A model generated the notes under the pieces. That model ran no database searches, was not told the origin of the DNA, and saw only the letters and a list, made by a program, of their open reading frames with translations. Positions 20,983 through 30,927 of a DNA stretch of 64,000 nt are shown piece after piece. A program made the position numbers and the translations under genes. The stretch spans positions 124,001 to 188,000 of the forward strand of contig JAHHEN010000001.1 in assembly GCA_018982785.1 (NCBI GenBank). Reading direction: 5' to 3'. Origin of the DNA: Enterococcus innesii. Its GTDB lineage: Bacteria; Bacillota; Bacilli; Lactobacillales; Enterococcaceae. How positions within the stretch are numbered: the first letter of the stretch is position 1; the number at the start of each line of letters is the position of its first letter.

Positions 20983-22284
20983 TTATTTTGTCAGTGCCTG
21001 TAAACTGCGCAGATAAATTTCAAGATTCATCCGTAGATCGGCAACCGCCATGTACTCATCTTGGTTATGAGCGATCCCTTTTTGCCCTGGAAAAGACGGA
21101 CCAAAAGCAAGGATGTTTGGCATCTTGCGGGCATAGGTTGCTCCTGTAGTGGTCACAGGGGTTGGATCATTGCCCGTTACTTGGTGATAGATCGTCGATA
21201 GCGTTTGGATTTCGGGGGCATCTTTTGATCGGCAGAACCCTGAAATGCTGCGAAGGATCGTAAGATTTGCCCCTTTTGGCAATGCCTTTTGCACCCCAGC
21301 GAGTACTTGTTCCTCCGTTACCGATACCGGATAGCGAAAGGCCACTTCTAACGCTAGTCCACTGGCGGATTTTTGGAGAACCACAGGGGTCAAGATCAAC
21401 TTTCCTGAATCAGCATCTTCTAGTACCAAATCAATGCCTTCACCATAGTGCTGCTGGTGAAACCTTTGGGTGATCCACTGCAAAGCTGCTTGCAAGGATG
21501 GTGTCGCCGCTAGTTGCGGTGCTGCTTGCTGGGCAAGTTTTGTAATGGCATTGTCCCCTAGCTCAGGGGCATTGCTAGGGGAGCGTTTGCCTAGTGCTTC
21601 AAAGGACTGGCTGCCTACGGTTACCGATAGGTGGTCTGGCACATGATCGCGGAATTGATCGCCAGAAAACGCCGCTAACAGCTGCTGTTCTTGGGCGGGC
21701 AATGGAAAATCAAGTTGCACATTGACGACACCCCGTTCGCCGTAAACCACTGGATACTTGCAGTCTGGCGTAAAACCAAAACGCGGTGGCTGCTCAACCG
21801 CTAGATAATGCGGGATATCCGACATGCCGCTTTCTTCATCTGTACCGAAAATGATCCGCAGTGGTAATTGCGGTTGATGACCAAGGTCTTTCAATAATTT
21901 CATGGCAAACAAACAGCTGATGATCGGGCCTTTGTTGTCTAAGATCCCACGGCCATAAAAGTTGCCGTCTTTTTCAGTTAGTGCAAACGGTGGGTAGCTC
22001 CAGCCAGAACCTGCTGGGACGACATCCAAGTGTCCTAACACACCGATATAGTCGGTATCCGTTGGTCCCCAATGGGCATAGCCGATCGCATCATCAATGA
22101 CCGTTGTTTGAAACCCGTATGCTGCGCTTTTTTCCATGACGTATGCTAACACTTCTCGTGGTCCTGTGCCATAAGGCGCATGGGGCGCCGGCTCACCTTT
22201 GACGCTTGCAATCTGCATCACTTCGCTCAAAAGCGTGAGAAATTCTGACCAGTTGGCTTCAATACTTGCTGTGAGTGGATCCAT
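20983..22284 (-). CDS. M20-family dipeptidase, PepV-like
   Basis: About 433 residues; the ATG at 22284 follows GAGGTG, while a GTG three codons earlier lies on that site. Zinc-binding residues of M20 peptidases are visible: GHLDVVPAG, GRGILDNKGP with the bridging Asp, GTDEESG with catalytic and ligand Glu, FTPDC and IAHNQDE. It cleaves dipeptides in the cytoplasm. Third gene of the yitT-gntR-dipeptidase operon, 16 nt after gntR. Its neighbours suggest it finishes peptides released from glycopeptides, which is inference. Confidence 0.9.
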   Translation of the reverse strand: MDPLTASIEANWSEFLTLLSEVMQIASVKGEPAPHAPYGTGPREVLAYVMEKSAAYGFQTTVIDDAIGYAHWGPTDTDYIGVLGHLDVVPAGSGWSYPPFALTEKDGNFYGRGILDNKGPIISCLFAMKLLKDLGHQPQLPLRIIFGTDEESGMSDIPHYLAVEQPPRFGFTPDCKYPVVYGERGVVNVQLDFPLPAQEQQLLAAFSGDQFRDHVPDHLSVTVGSQSFEALGKRSPSNAPELGDNAITKLAQQAAPQLAATPSLQAALQWITQRFHQQHYGEGIDLVLEDADSGKLILTPVVLQKSASGLALEVAFRYPVSVTEEQVLAGVQKALPKGANLTILRSISGFCRSKDAPEIQTLSTIYHQVTGNDPTPVTTTGATYARKMPNILAFGPSFPGQKGIAHNQDEYMAVADLRMNLEIYLRSLQALTK

Positions 22285-22309
22285 TGTCTTCACCTCTAAA
22301 GGATTGATT

Positions 22310-23038
22310 TTATTTTTGACGCACTAATGTATTTTTGAAAGTATATTTATCTGCTCGGTAATAGGACGTATCGTATAAGATTGGTTTGGCTGATGCGGAA
22401 TAGGTCATCGAATGGACCAAAAGCATCGGTTCCTCTTGAGGTACCTGCAAAAGTTTCGCAATATCGGCTGGACTTTTCACAGCTTCCACCTCTTGATGGG
22501 AATAACCAATCTCGATGTTGGCTTCAATGACTTGATACAAAGACGACTCTAATTGAGCTTTCGTGAGTTCTGCGGTGTCTTCTTGCAGATAGCGTTTCAG
22601 TACGTAAAGATTTTCCACCGTCATCGGCTCATCATCAAAGTAACGCAAGCGCACCAAATAAACGATCGGTTCCTTGGCGTAATCGCCAAACAGCTGCCCA
22701 ATCTCTATTGGGAGCTCTTTGACGGTTTCGATATGCAAAACTTCCGTACGGGTCTTTTTCCCTTGGATCTTTGCAGTTTCAGTAAAACTTTGGAGCCCGC
22801 CAGAGCCGCTTTGGATCTTGGGCTGTTTCATGACATAGGTTCCTTTGCCTTTTTCTTTCACTAACAAATTCTGGCCAATCAATAGATCGATGGCTTTGCG
22901 CACCGTTAAACGGCTGCACTGAAATTCCTCTGCTAAATCATAATCGGAAGGAAGCTTTTGGCTCGTCACGTACTTACCTTCATGAACCCGTTGCGCAATC
23001 TGCTGGGCAACTTCTTGAAATACTGCTTGTTTTTTCAA
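22310..23038 (-). CDS. GntR-family regulator, HutC subfamily (UTRA domain)
   Basis: 242 residues. N-terminal winged helix (about 5-70: KLPSDYDLAEEFQCSRLTVR) and C-terminal UTRA ligand-binding domain (about 95-240, ending YDTSYYRADKYTFKNTLVR). HutC-subfamily members bind GTnTAnAC sites. Such sites occur before its own operon (23948-23955) and before the glycosylasparaginase operon (20905-20926), so control of both is likely. UTRA domains often sense amino sugars or amino acids; the ligand here is unknown. Confidence 0.92.
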   Translation of the reverse strand: MKKQAVFQEVAQQIAQRVHEGKYVTSQKLPSDYDLAEEFQCSRLTVRKAIDLLIGQNLLVKEKGKGTYVMKQPKIQSGSGGLQSFTETAKIQGKKTRTEVLHIETVKELPIEIGQLFGDYAKEPIVYLVRLRYFDDEPMTVENLYVLKRYLQEDTAELTKAQLESSLYQVIEANIEIGYSHQEVEAVKSPADIAKLLQVPQEEPMLLVHSMTYSASAKPILYDTSYYRADKYTFKNTLVRQK

Positions 23039-23064
23039 CGTCTCTCCTACTTTCTTTCACTTTG

Positions 23065-23907
23065 CTACCATTCATAAAACGATCGATTGGCACTGACGCC
23101 AGAAGAAACACTGACAAACGCTTGTTCATCGATTCCTTGGATCATGCCTTCGACGGTCTTGAGTTCTCTATGGGAAATAACCAGTAATAATAGTTTTTTC
23201 TGTTGATGATCAAATCCACCTTCGACATCGTTGATGACCGTGATGCCTCGCTGCAAAGCACATTGCAACGTCGTAATGACGGGTTCTGCTTTTTCTGTAA
23301 CGACCAGCAGCTGCACACGCCGCTGTTTCAGGTTGACGTAGTCGACCATCCGCCCACTGATGAAGAAGGAAATGGCACTATAAAAAGCATAGGGCCAGCC
23401 AAAGATCAGCCCGGCTGCTAGCTGCAAACTGACATTGAAGCCGATAAAGAAACTGCCGATACTTCTACCAGTGGCTTTTTTCACTAAAACCCCTAAAATA
23501 TCAAGCCCACCCGTTGAAAAATCGTCGTTCAATGTCAAACCCACCGACACCCCGTGCAGCAATCCGCCGAACACGGCACAGATCACCGGATCGGTCGTTA
23601 AAGCAATGACCGGTACCACCTTCATCATAACAGAAGACAGGACGACGGTACAAACCGTCATGATGGTAAATTCTCGATCGATTTTGACCCAAGCAACCGC
23701 TAACAATGGCGCATTAAAAAAAAGCACTAAAAGCGGGATCGAAAGCTGCAGATTCAACTGCTCGTCTAAAAGCTGCGACAACAATTGCGACAAACCAGTG
23801 ATCCCACTCGCATAAATATTTCCCGGCAGCCAAAAGAGATTTAAAGCAATCGACGACAACAATGCATAGATCAAAGCAACAAGCATTCGTTTTCTATAAC
23901 GTGCCAT
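23065..23907 (-). CDS. YitT-family membrane protein (DUF161/DUF2179)
   Basis: 280 residues, five to six membrane segments in the first 200 residues (YALLSSIALNLFWLPGNIYA, then GLTQLLSQLL-type loops and NDDFSTGGLDILG) and a C-terminal cytosolic DUF2179 domain (LLVVTEKAEPVITTLQ to VSSGVSANRSFYEW). Family members are suspected transporters but lack a proven substrate. First gene of the operon with gntR and the M20 dipeptidase, so it may import the compound the regulator senses. Confidence 0.88.
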   Translation of the reverse strand: MARYRKRMLVALIYALLSSIALNLFWLPGNIYASGITGLSQLLSQLLDEQLNLQLSIPLLVLFFNAPLLAVAWVKIDREFTIMTVCTVVLSSVMMKVVPVIALTTDPVICAVFGGLLHGVSVGLTLNDDFSTGGLDILGVLVKKATGRSIGSFFIGFNVSLQLAAGLIFGWPYAFYSAISFFISGRMVDYVNLKQRRVQLLVVTEKAEPVITTLQCALQRGITVINDVEGGFDHQQKKLLLLVISHRELKTVEGMIQGIDEQAFVSVSSGVSANRSFYEW

Positions 23908-23932
23908 GTTTTTCCTCCTCCACTTCGCTTTT

Positions 23933-23956
23933 AGTATATATCATTAAGTATATACT
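23933..23956. promoter_or_regulatory. Candidate HutC/GntR operator before yitT-gntR
   Basis: AGTATATA (23933-23940) and TATATACT (23949-23956) are perfect reverse complements with an 8-nt spacer. The second arm contains GTATATAC (23948-23955), the same motif found before the glycosylasparaginase gene. Confidence 0.6.
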
Positions 23957-24085
23957 GTCACGCGAAAAAAGCAGGCGAAATGAGGGGGAAAACAGGAACG
24001 AAGCAATGTAAAAACACGCCAACATCAAGGAGAAAAACGTTGGTATCAAAGGTTTTTTAAGATTTTTTTAAAGCGAGTAAATCAC

Positions 24086-24113
24086 TTGAAATTCGCTAAA
24101 AAATGAATAAAAT
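24086..24113 (+). promoter_or_regulatory. Promoter of the Hsp20 gene
   Basis: TTGAAA (24086-24091) and TAAAAT (24108-24113) are 16 nt apart. No CtsR or CIRCE operator is evident nearby. Confidence 0.45.
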
Positions 24114-24154
24114 AAAAAGTGTAAAAACAAAAGAATAAAGAAAGGATGATTCTT

Positions 24155-24586
24155 ATGACACATGAGATTGTGCCACGCCGCTCAGATTCATACAGTATGA
24201 CACCTTTTGATTTCTTTGAAGATTTTGGCCGCAGTTTTTTTGATGGGTTTAAATCGAACCTGATCAAAACCGATATTCACGAGAATGACAAGGAATTTCT
24301 CGTTGAAGCAGAACTGCCTGGCATCCCTAAAGAAAATATTCAAGTAACCTATGAAAATGGGGTTTTAACGATTACGGGACAACACCAGACGGATCATGCG
24401 ACCGAAGATGAAAAAGGACGTCTGGTTCGCAGCGAGCGCAGCTTAACAAGCGTTCGGCGACAATACCTGTTAGAAAACGTTAAAGAGGATGAAATCAAAG
24501 CCTCTTACGCTGAAGGAATTTTGAAATTGACGTTGCCAAAAGACCAAGGCAAACAAGCGTCAAAGAAACTGATTCCGATCGAGTAA
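24155..24586 (+). CDS. Small heat shock protein, Hsp20 family
   Basis: About 143 residues from the ATG at 24155, which is properly spaced from AGAAAGG; the in-frame ATG at 24146 abuts that site. A short N-terminal arm ([15 protein letters not shown]) precedes an alpha-crystallin domain (about 40-135: [38 protein letters not shown]). An ATP-independent holdase chaperone in the cytoplasm. It stands alone with its own terminator. Confidence 0.95.
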   Translation: MTHEIVPRRSDSYSMTPFDFFEDFGRSFFDGFKSNLIKTDIHENDKEFLVEAELPGIPKENIQVTYENGVLTITGQHQTDHATEDEKGRLVRSERSLTSVRRQYLLENVKEDEIKASYAEGILKLTLPKDQGKQASKKLIPIE

Positions 24587-24600
24587 CGAAGGCAATCAAA

Positions 24601-24650
24601 GCACCGCAGCAAAACAGAGATCGCTCGTTTTGCTGCGGTGCTTGTTTTAT
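24601..24650 (+). terminator. Terminator after hsp20
   Basis: GCACCGCAGCAAAAC pairs perfectly with GTTTTGCTGCGGTGC, followed by a T-rich tail. Confidence 0.9.
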
Positions 24651-24671
24651 TTTAGAAACTGTCCGACTACT

Positions 24672-24709
24672 AAAAAAACGCACCATCGCTTCTGAGAAAG
24701 CGACGGTGC
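24672..24709 (-). terminator. Terminator after yajC
   Basis: GCACCATCGCTT pairs with AAGCGACGGTGC with one mismatch; the minus-strand T7 run is the forward A7 at 24672-24678. Confidence 0.85.
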
Positions 24710-24717
24710 ATTTGTGC

Positions 24718-25068
24718 TTATTCTTTGGTTTCGTCTTGGATGCTCGTTGCGTCTTCGACATCAGCTGGTTCGATTTGTGTTTCAACGGATGCAACAGTTC
24801 CAGGTTTCACTGTGCGGATCGCTGAACGATCAAACTCTAAGAAAATTCCTTCACAGTCGATGATCACGGTGCTTTTTTCTGTGTTGACTTCAGAAAGAAC
24901 GCCGTGGAGTCCGCCGATGGTTACGACTTCATCGCCAGCTTTCATATTTTCTAAAAGATTTTTACGCTCTTGCTGTTGTTTCTTTTGTGAACGACTCATA
25001 AAGAACCACATTGCCACTAAAGCAACCAGCATAAAGAGCATTGGTAAAGATTGTGCCATTTTTTTCAC
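24718..25068 (-). CDS. yajC: Preprotein translocase subunit YajC
   Basis: 116 residues: one N-terminal membrane segment (about 7-24, LPMLFMLVALVAMWFFM), the basic SRSQKKQQQE stretch and the MKAGDEVVTIGGLHG block of YajC. It assists the SecYEG/SecDF protein exporter at the membrane. It sits downstream of tgt, the usual queA-tgt-yajC order. The acidic C-terminal tail is normal for lactic acid bacteria. Confidence 0.95.
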   Translation of the reverse strand: MKKMAQSLPMLFMLVALVAMWFFMSRSQKKQQQERKNLLENMKAGDEVVTIGGLHGVLSEVNTEKSTVIIDCEGIFLEFDRSAIRTVKPGTVASVETQIEPADVEDATSIQDETKE

Positions 25069-25142
25069 CTCGATTTATTTTCTTTCCTATAAGATACTTT
25101 ATCAGAATTCCTCTATTATTCCCACCATTTTAGTAGAGAATG

Positions 25143-26288
<1,146 letters not shown>

Positions 26289-26485
26289 TCATTTCCCTAC
26301 TTTCTCTCTAAACTCGATTAACTGTGCAACCCTATCTATGATAAGGGTTGCCCTTACATTTTGCAAGGAAGTTTAAAGAAACTAAGAGTATTTTCTCCTA
26401 GTTATGCGAAACATCTATTACTTTTTTTGAAGATTTAGCGAAAGTTTGCTATCATGTTATTTATATTGAAGGGAGGTTTTTTGAA

Positions 26486-27194
26486 ATGAAATCAAATAGA
26501 GAACTAAAAGCAGAAGCAAAAGCAATCCTGAGAGGCCGCTGGAAAGACAGTGTTTTGATGTGTATTGTACCGACTTTGATCTCGATCGCTATCGCACTCG
26601 TCATTATCGTTCTTGCTGTTATTCCATTGTATCAAAGCGGTATGTTCAATGATCTTGGTTCTACCGATGCAGTCAATTCCGCTGGCGGAAGCGGTGGCAG
26701 TGGTGGCGGCGGTTTGATCAGCGGTCTATTTTCTGCCTTATTCGGTGCGGGGATCTCTTGGACTTTCCTTGACATTTTACGCGGTAAGAAGCAATCAATC
26801 CAGCCCTTTTCTGATGTCTTTCGTGGCTTCAGTGGTGCTTTCGTGTTAGGGATCATCGTCATCTATATTTTGTCGACTATTTTCACGACATTATGGACAT
26901 TCCTGTTTATCATTCCTGGGATCATCAAAGCTTATTCTTATTCTCAAGCATATTTTGTCTTTTATGATACCTACGAAGAAACCGGTATGCGGCCAGATTT
27001 TCTCAGCTGTATCACGGGGAGTCGTCATAATGAAAGGCTACAAAGGACAATTGTTCATCCTAGATTTGAGCTTCATCGGCTGGCACATTTTGGCCATCAT
27101 GACAGCAGGAATCGGCTACTTATGGCTGACGCCATACATCAGTGCAACCAAAGCAGCATTCTATGACAATCTGCCTAAACGAGCACTTGCTTAA
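26486..27194 (+). pseudogene. DUF975 membrane protein, one frame break
   Basis: About 235 residues when two frames are joined near 27020-27030: CITGSR in the first continues as IMKGYKGQLFILDLSFIGW in the second. The family has four to six membrane segments and no known function. The N-terminus (SNRELKAEAKAILRGRW) and the MKGYKG block are typical. A Gly/Ser-rich loop (GGSGGSGGGG, about residues 66-75) separates the first segments. Unlike the other breaks here, this one is not in an obvious base run; a 2-nt loss in the GTCGTC region fits best. The RBS is GGGAGG. Confidence 0.75.
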
Positions 27195-27240
27195 AAGATC
27201 GGTTCGCCGGTCTTTTTTTGAAGAAAAGAATCGTTTTCTT

Positions 27241-27269
27241 TTGCAAACGCTTCCGTTTCGTGTTATAGT
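27241..27269 (+). promoter_or_regulatory. Strong promoter of the non-coding RNA
   Basis: TTGCAA (27241-27246) and TATAGT (27264-27269) with a 17-nt spacer, a near-ideal sigma-A promoter. No open frame starts downstream, so it should drive the RNA gene. Confidence 0.75.
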
Positions 27270-27275
27270 ATACGT

Positions 27276-27637
27276 GTAAGGAAGGTAGCAACTCTGTTGG
27301 TGGTTTTCGTAAATATCGCAAACTCAATCTACTAAAAGTTGTTGAACGTACAAGTTTCACCTAGTACCAAACGTGTAAAGTAACAAGAAGAAAAACGTAA
27401 CAAGGATCGAACATTTCCATATCGAAAAATGATACGTCTCATTTTGTATCGGAATACACGAAACATGTGTAAGTTTGTAAATGAAAACAAATTTTCGAGA
27501 AACATTGCTTTGCATGGACCACAAAGCGACCACCACTTATACCTTCCTCTAGTAGTAAGCTGGGCGACAAAAAAGCAGCTCTAAAAGTTGAGAAATTGAT
27601 TCAACTTAAAGAGCCGCTTACGTCGCTCAGTTTTTTG
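27276..27637 (+). ncRNA. Unidentified structured RNA, about 360 nt
   Basis: No coding frame is convincing here, yet a strong promoter precedes it and a strong hairpin with T6 ends it. The ends of the body pair over a long distance: GGAAGGTA (27280-27287) with TACCTTCC (27540-27547), and GGTGGT (27299-27304) with ACCACC (27529-27534). An internal hairpin GATAC/GTATC lies at 27431-27450. This is the architecture of a stable structured RNA. It lacks the conserved sequences of RNase P RNA, tmRNA, SRP RNA and T-box leaders that I know. It is convergent with queA. Confidence 0.65.
27559..27637. terminator. Terminator of the RNA gene, also facing queA
   Basis: Three stacked stems: CTGGGCGAC with GTCGCTCAG, GCAGCTCT with AGAGCCGC, and AAGTTGA with TCAACTT, then T6 at 27631-27636. 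A-rich sequence on the other side allows use by queA. Confidence 0.8.
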
Positions 27638-27638
27638 T

Positions 27639-28670
27639 TTATTTTAAGAACATCGCATCGCCAAAGCTAAAGAAGCGATACCGCTCATCGATGGCATGCT
27701 GGTAGGCAGAAAGTGTTAGGTCGCGTCCTGCAAAGGCACTAACTAACATCACTAAGGTTGATTTTGGTAGGTGGAAGTTAGTAGAAAAAGCTTCCACGAT
27801 TTTAAACTGATAGCCTGGCGTGATAAAAATACTCGTCCACCCACTATCGGCTTTGATTTGCCCATCAAACTTGGTCCCAATGGTTTCTAATGTACGGATC
27901 GAAGTCGTTCCGACTGCAACGATCTTGCCACCATTTGCCCGAACCTCGTTCAATTGCGCAGCAGCTTCTTCTGTCAAACGGTAAAATTCGCTGTGCATCT
28001 CATGATCAGCGATATTATCGACACTGACTGGACGAAACGTTCCTAAACCAACGTGCAAAGTCAGATAAACCAGCTTGACGCCTTTTGCGGCGATCTGCTC
28101 TAGCAATTCTGGGGTAAAATGCAAGCCGGCAGTTGGTGCGGCAGCTGAGCCGTTTTCTTTGGCATAAACCGTTTGATAGCGGTCTGGGTCTTCAAGCCGT
28201 TCTTTGATGTAAGGCGGTAACGGCATTTCGCCAAGTGATTCCAGAATCTCTAAAAAGATTCCTTTGTATTGAAAACGAATGATCCGGCCGCCGTGATCGA
28301 GCTCTTCTTCCACCACTGCCTCTAATCGTCCGTCACCAAAGGTGATCTTCGTGCCGACTTTGGCTCTTTTGGCTGGCTTGATCAAGGTTTCCCACGTATC
28401 CCCTTCAATATTATTCAGTAAAAGGATTTCCAAATGGGCACCTGTTTCTTGTTTTTCGCCATAGATACGAGCTGGTAATACCCGCGTATCATTCATCACC
28501 AAAGCATCCCCTTGTGCCAATTCATCAATGATGTTATAGAAGTGCTTGTCCTCAAATTTGCCAGTCTCACGGTCAACCACTAATAAACGGGAACTTGAGC
28601 GATCGCTTAATGGCGTTTGGGCGATCAGTTCTTCCGGTAAGTTAAAATCAAAATCTTCAGTTGTAAGCAT
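27639..28670 (-). CDS. queA: S-adenosylmethionine:tRNA ribosyltransferase-isomerase
   Basis: 343 residues, uninterrupted. It transfers the ribosyl part of SAM onto preQ1-tRNA to form epoxyqueuosine. Family blocks include [35 protein letters not shown] and [10 protein letters not shown]. It belongs with tgt for queuosine synthesis. Confidence 0.98.
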   Translation of the reverse strand: MLTTEDFDFNLPEELIAQTPLSDRSSSRLLVVDRETGKFEDKHFYNIIDELAQGDALVMNDTRVLPARIYGEKQETGAHLEILLLNNIEGDTWETLIKPAKRAKVGTKITFGDGRLEAVVEEELDHGGRIIRFQYKGIFLEILESLGEMPLPPYIKERLEDPDRYQTVYAKENGSAAAPTAGLHFTPELLEQIAAKGVKLVYLTLHVGLGTFRPVSVDNIADHEMHSEFYRLTEEAAAQLNEVRANGGKIVAVGTTSIRTLETIGTKFDGQIKADSGWTSIFITPGYQFKIVEAFSTNFHLPKSTLVMLVSAFAGRDLTLSAYQHAIDERYRFFSFGDAMFLK

Positions 28671-29022
28671 GTTGTTCCTCTCTTTCCCTAAATTCTTCTC
28701 TATTCTAGCATGTTTTTATAAAAATTGAAAAAACAGCTTTTAATTCTGCCCTTTCTTAGAAAAAATTAAAGAGACTGCTGCCAAGGCCTTCAGCAAAAAA
28801 GTCTCCTTTTTCCCAATGAAAAATAACGACATATTTCCGCTGCTTCTTTTCTCTATGCATCGCTCCTTAATTTGGACTTGCTTATGGCGCTATTTTCAGT
28901 TTTGTCTATACAATTATGAAAAAAATGGGCAGATTATTTGAATAACACGTGACTTTTCGGCATACTTAGTACAGATTATAAGCCATTATTCAGATTGCTT
29001 AAATAAAAATAGAGGTGACATC
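28671..29022. other. Intergenic region between queA and opuCA
   Basis: 352 nt, AT-rich. A weak hairpin (GAGACTGCTG at 28771-28780 with CAGCA and GTCTC near 28791-28805) may end an upstream transcript. A TATAAG-like -10 element near 28976-28982 probably starts opuC transcription. No gene or riboswitch is recognisable. Confidence 0.4.
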
Positions 29023-30198
29023 ATGATTGAGTTTCAGCAGGTATCCAAAATTTACAAAGGTGGTAAAGTCGCTGTTGAAGATGTGAATCTTTCCTTTGAA
29101 AAAGGCGAATTCATTTGCTTCATCGGGACAAGTGGTAGCGGAAAGACGACTTGTATGCGGATGATCAACCGTATGACGGATCCTTCTAAAGGAAAAATCT
29201 TGATCAATGGAAAAAGCGTTACAGAGATCAACCCCGTGGAATTACGCCGTCAAATCGGCTATGTGATCCAAAGCATCGGTTTGATGCCTCACATGACAAT
29301 TCGGGAAAACATCACATTGGTTCAAAAATTGTTAAAAGTCAGCCAAGAAGAACGCAACAAAACTGCCGAGCGCATGATCGACTTAGTGGAATTGCCGCGA
29401 GAAATGCTCGACCGTTACCCCAACGAATTGTCTGGGGGACAACAGCAACGGATCGGTGTTGTCCGTGCCTTGGCAGCTGACCAAGATGTCATTTTAATGG
29501 ATGAGCCTTTTGGCGCACTAGACCCAATCACTCGTGACTCCCTACAAGATTTGGTCAAAGACTTGCAAGAACGGCTTGGAAAAACCGTCGTCTTCGTTAC
29601 CCATGATATGGATGAAGCATTGAAGCTTGCTAGCCGTATCGTGATCATGAGTGAAGGAAAAGTCATTCAATTTGATACACCAGAAAATATTCTGCAACAC
29701 CCAGCAACACCGTTTGTGGAAGAGTTGATCGGTGAAGACCGCTTGTTACAAGCAAAACCTGACACGACGCCAGTCAAAGACGTAATGTTAAATACCCCGA
29801 TCGCTATCACACCAGAAAAATCCTTACAAGAAGCGATTCACTTGATGCGAGAAAAACGGGTCGATACCTTGCTAGTTACCGACAATAGCAACGTGCTAAA
29901 AGGCTACATCGATGTCGAATCCATCGACCGCAACCGTGGCAAAGTTACTAGTGTCGGCGATATCTTGAACAAAGATGTCTTTTTCGTTCGCGAAACCGCC
30001 TTGTTGCGGGATACCTTGCAACGTATCTTAAAACGCGGCTTAAAATATGTGCCGGTAGTAGATGCCGACAAACATTTAGTTGGGATTTTGACCCGTGCTT
30101 CCCTAGTTGATATCGTTTATGACGTGATTTGGGGCGATGAGCCATCGATCATGGAAGCCATTGAGTCGGCGAAACCTGAAGAAACTGAGGAGGTCTAG
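29023..30198 (+). CDS. opuCA: Compatible-solute ABC transporter ATP-binding protein OpuCA
   Basis: 391 residues. ABC ATPase domain with Walker A (GTSGSGKTT, about 35-43), signature LSGGQQQR and Walker B (VILMDEPFG), followed by two CBS domains (about 250-375) that gate such transporters by ionic strength or c-di-AMP. Energises uptake of glycine betaine, carnitine or choline. First gene of opuCABCD; it ends 3 nt before opuCB. Confidence 0.96.
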   Translation: MIEFQQVSKIYKGGKVAVEDVNLSFEKGEFICFIGTSGSGKTTCMRMINRMTDPSKGKILINGKSVTEINPVELRRQIGYVIQSIGLMPHMTIRENITLVQKLLKVSQEERNKTAERMIDLVELPREMLDRYPNELSGGQQQRIGVVRALAADQDVILMDEPFGALDPITRDSLQDLVKDLQERLGKTVVFVTHDMDEALKLASRIVIMSEGKVIQFDTPENILQHPATPFVEELIGEDRLLQAKPDTTPVKDVMLNTPIAITPEKSLQEAIHLMREKRVDTLLVTDNSNVLKGYIDVESIDRNRGKVTSVGDILNKDVFFVRETALLRDTLQRILKRGLKYVPVVDADKHLVGILTRASLVDIVYDVIWGDEPSIMEAIESAKPEETEEV

Positions 30199-30201
30199 CG
30201 C

Positions 30202-30927
30202 ATGCAAAGCTTCTTTAATGAATATGGCGGCCAATTGGTCACCAAAAGTCTCGAACATTTGTATATCTCCTTTGCGGCTTTGCTCTTAGGGATTCTTGTT
30301 GCCGTACCGATCGGTGTGATCTTGACCCGTTTCCCCAAAGCAGCAACGATCGTGATCGGCATCACCAGTGCGCTGCAAACCGTGCCTTCTTTGGCCCTAT
30401 TGGCATTGATGATCCCGATTTTAGGTGTCGGAAAAGTCCCTGCTATCGTCGCTCTTTTCATTTATTCCTTGTTGCCGATTTTGCGAAATACCTACATTGG
30501 AATGAAAAAAGTCGATTGGAATTACCGCGATGTTGCCAAAGGGATGGGGATGACCAACTTGCAGTCGATCATCAGTGTGGAATTACCCCTAGCGATCCCA
30601 ACGATCATGGCAGGGATCCGCTTATCGGCCGTGTATGTTTTAGCCTGGGCTACCTTGGCTTCTTACATCGGTGCCGGTGGACTTGGTGATTTGATCTTTA
30701 GCGGACTAAACAACTACCAACCGCCTTTGATTTTTGCTGGGACGATTCCAGTGACGATCTTTGCTTTATTAGCTGACTGGTTGTTGGGTTTGTTAGAAAA
30801 CAAACTAACACCAGCTGCCTTAAGGGGGATGCGTAATGAAAAAAACTTCAAAATTAGCGCTGTTGTTTTCCTTAAGTGTCGCTTTACTGTCCGGCTGTTC
30901 CTTTCCCGGTTTAGCATCGACTTCTGA
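30202..30927 (+). CDS. opuCB: Compatible-solute ABC transporter permease OpuCB
   Basis: The permease part (about 210 residues, six segments, [20 protein letters not shown] coupling loop) is normal. As given it continues for 30 unrelated residues and overlaps opuCC by 92 nt. If the G run 30824-30828 had six Gs, the gene would end LRGDA with a TAA that overlaps the opuCC ATG (TAATG at 30834-30838), the usual coupling. The true end is therefore probably 30836. Pairs with OpuCD. Confidence 0.9.
   Translation: MQSFFNEYGGQLVTKSLEHLYISFAALLLGILVAVPIGVILTRFPKAATIVIGITSALQTVPSLALLALMIPILGVGKVPAIVALFIYSLLPILRNTYIGMKKVDWNYRDVAKGMGMTNLQSIISVELPLAIPTIMAGIRLSAVYVLAWATLASYIGAGGLGDLIFSGLNNYQPPLIFAGTIPVTIFALLADWLLGLLENKLTPAALRGMRNEKNFKISAVVFLKCRFTVRLFLSRFSIDF

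Noticed and set aside
23993-24060. CtsR or CIRCE operator for hsp20
   Set aside because: Neither the GGTCAAA tandem nor the CIRCE inverted repeat is present.
26684-26715. Gly/Ser-coding repeat in DUF975 as a mobile or satellite repeat
   Set aside because: It is a short low-complexity loop within a coding frame, with no copies elsewhere in the window.
27241-27254. cre site in TTGCAAACGCTTCC
   Set aside because: Several mismatches to the cre pattern, and it overlaps the -35 element and spacer of the RNA promoter where constitutive expression is more likely.
27270-27290. GGAAGGTAGCA resembles the GGAAGGAAGCAGC loop of SRP RNA
   Set aside because: It lies at the very 5' end and pairs with the far 3' end, not in an apical loop, and the flanking SRP bases are absent.
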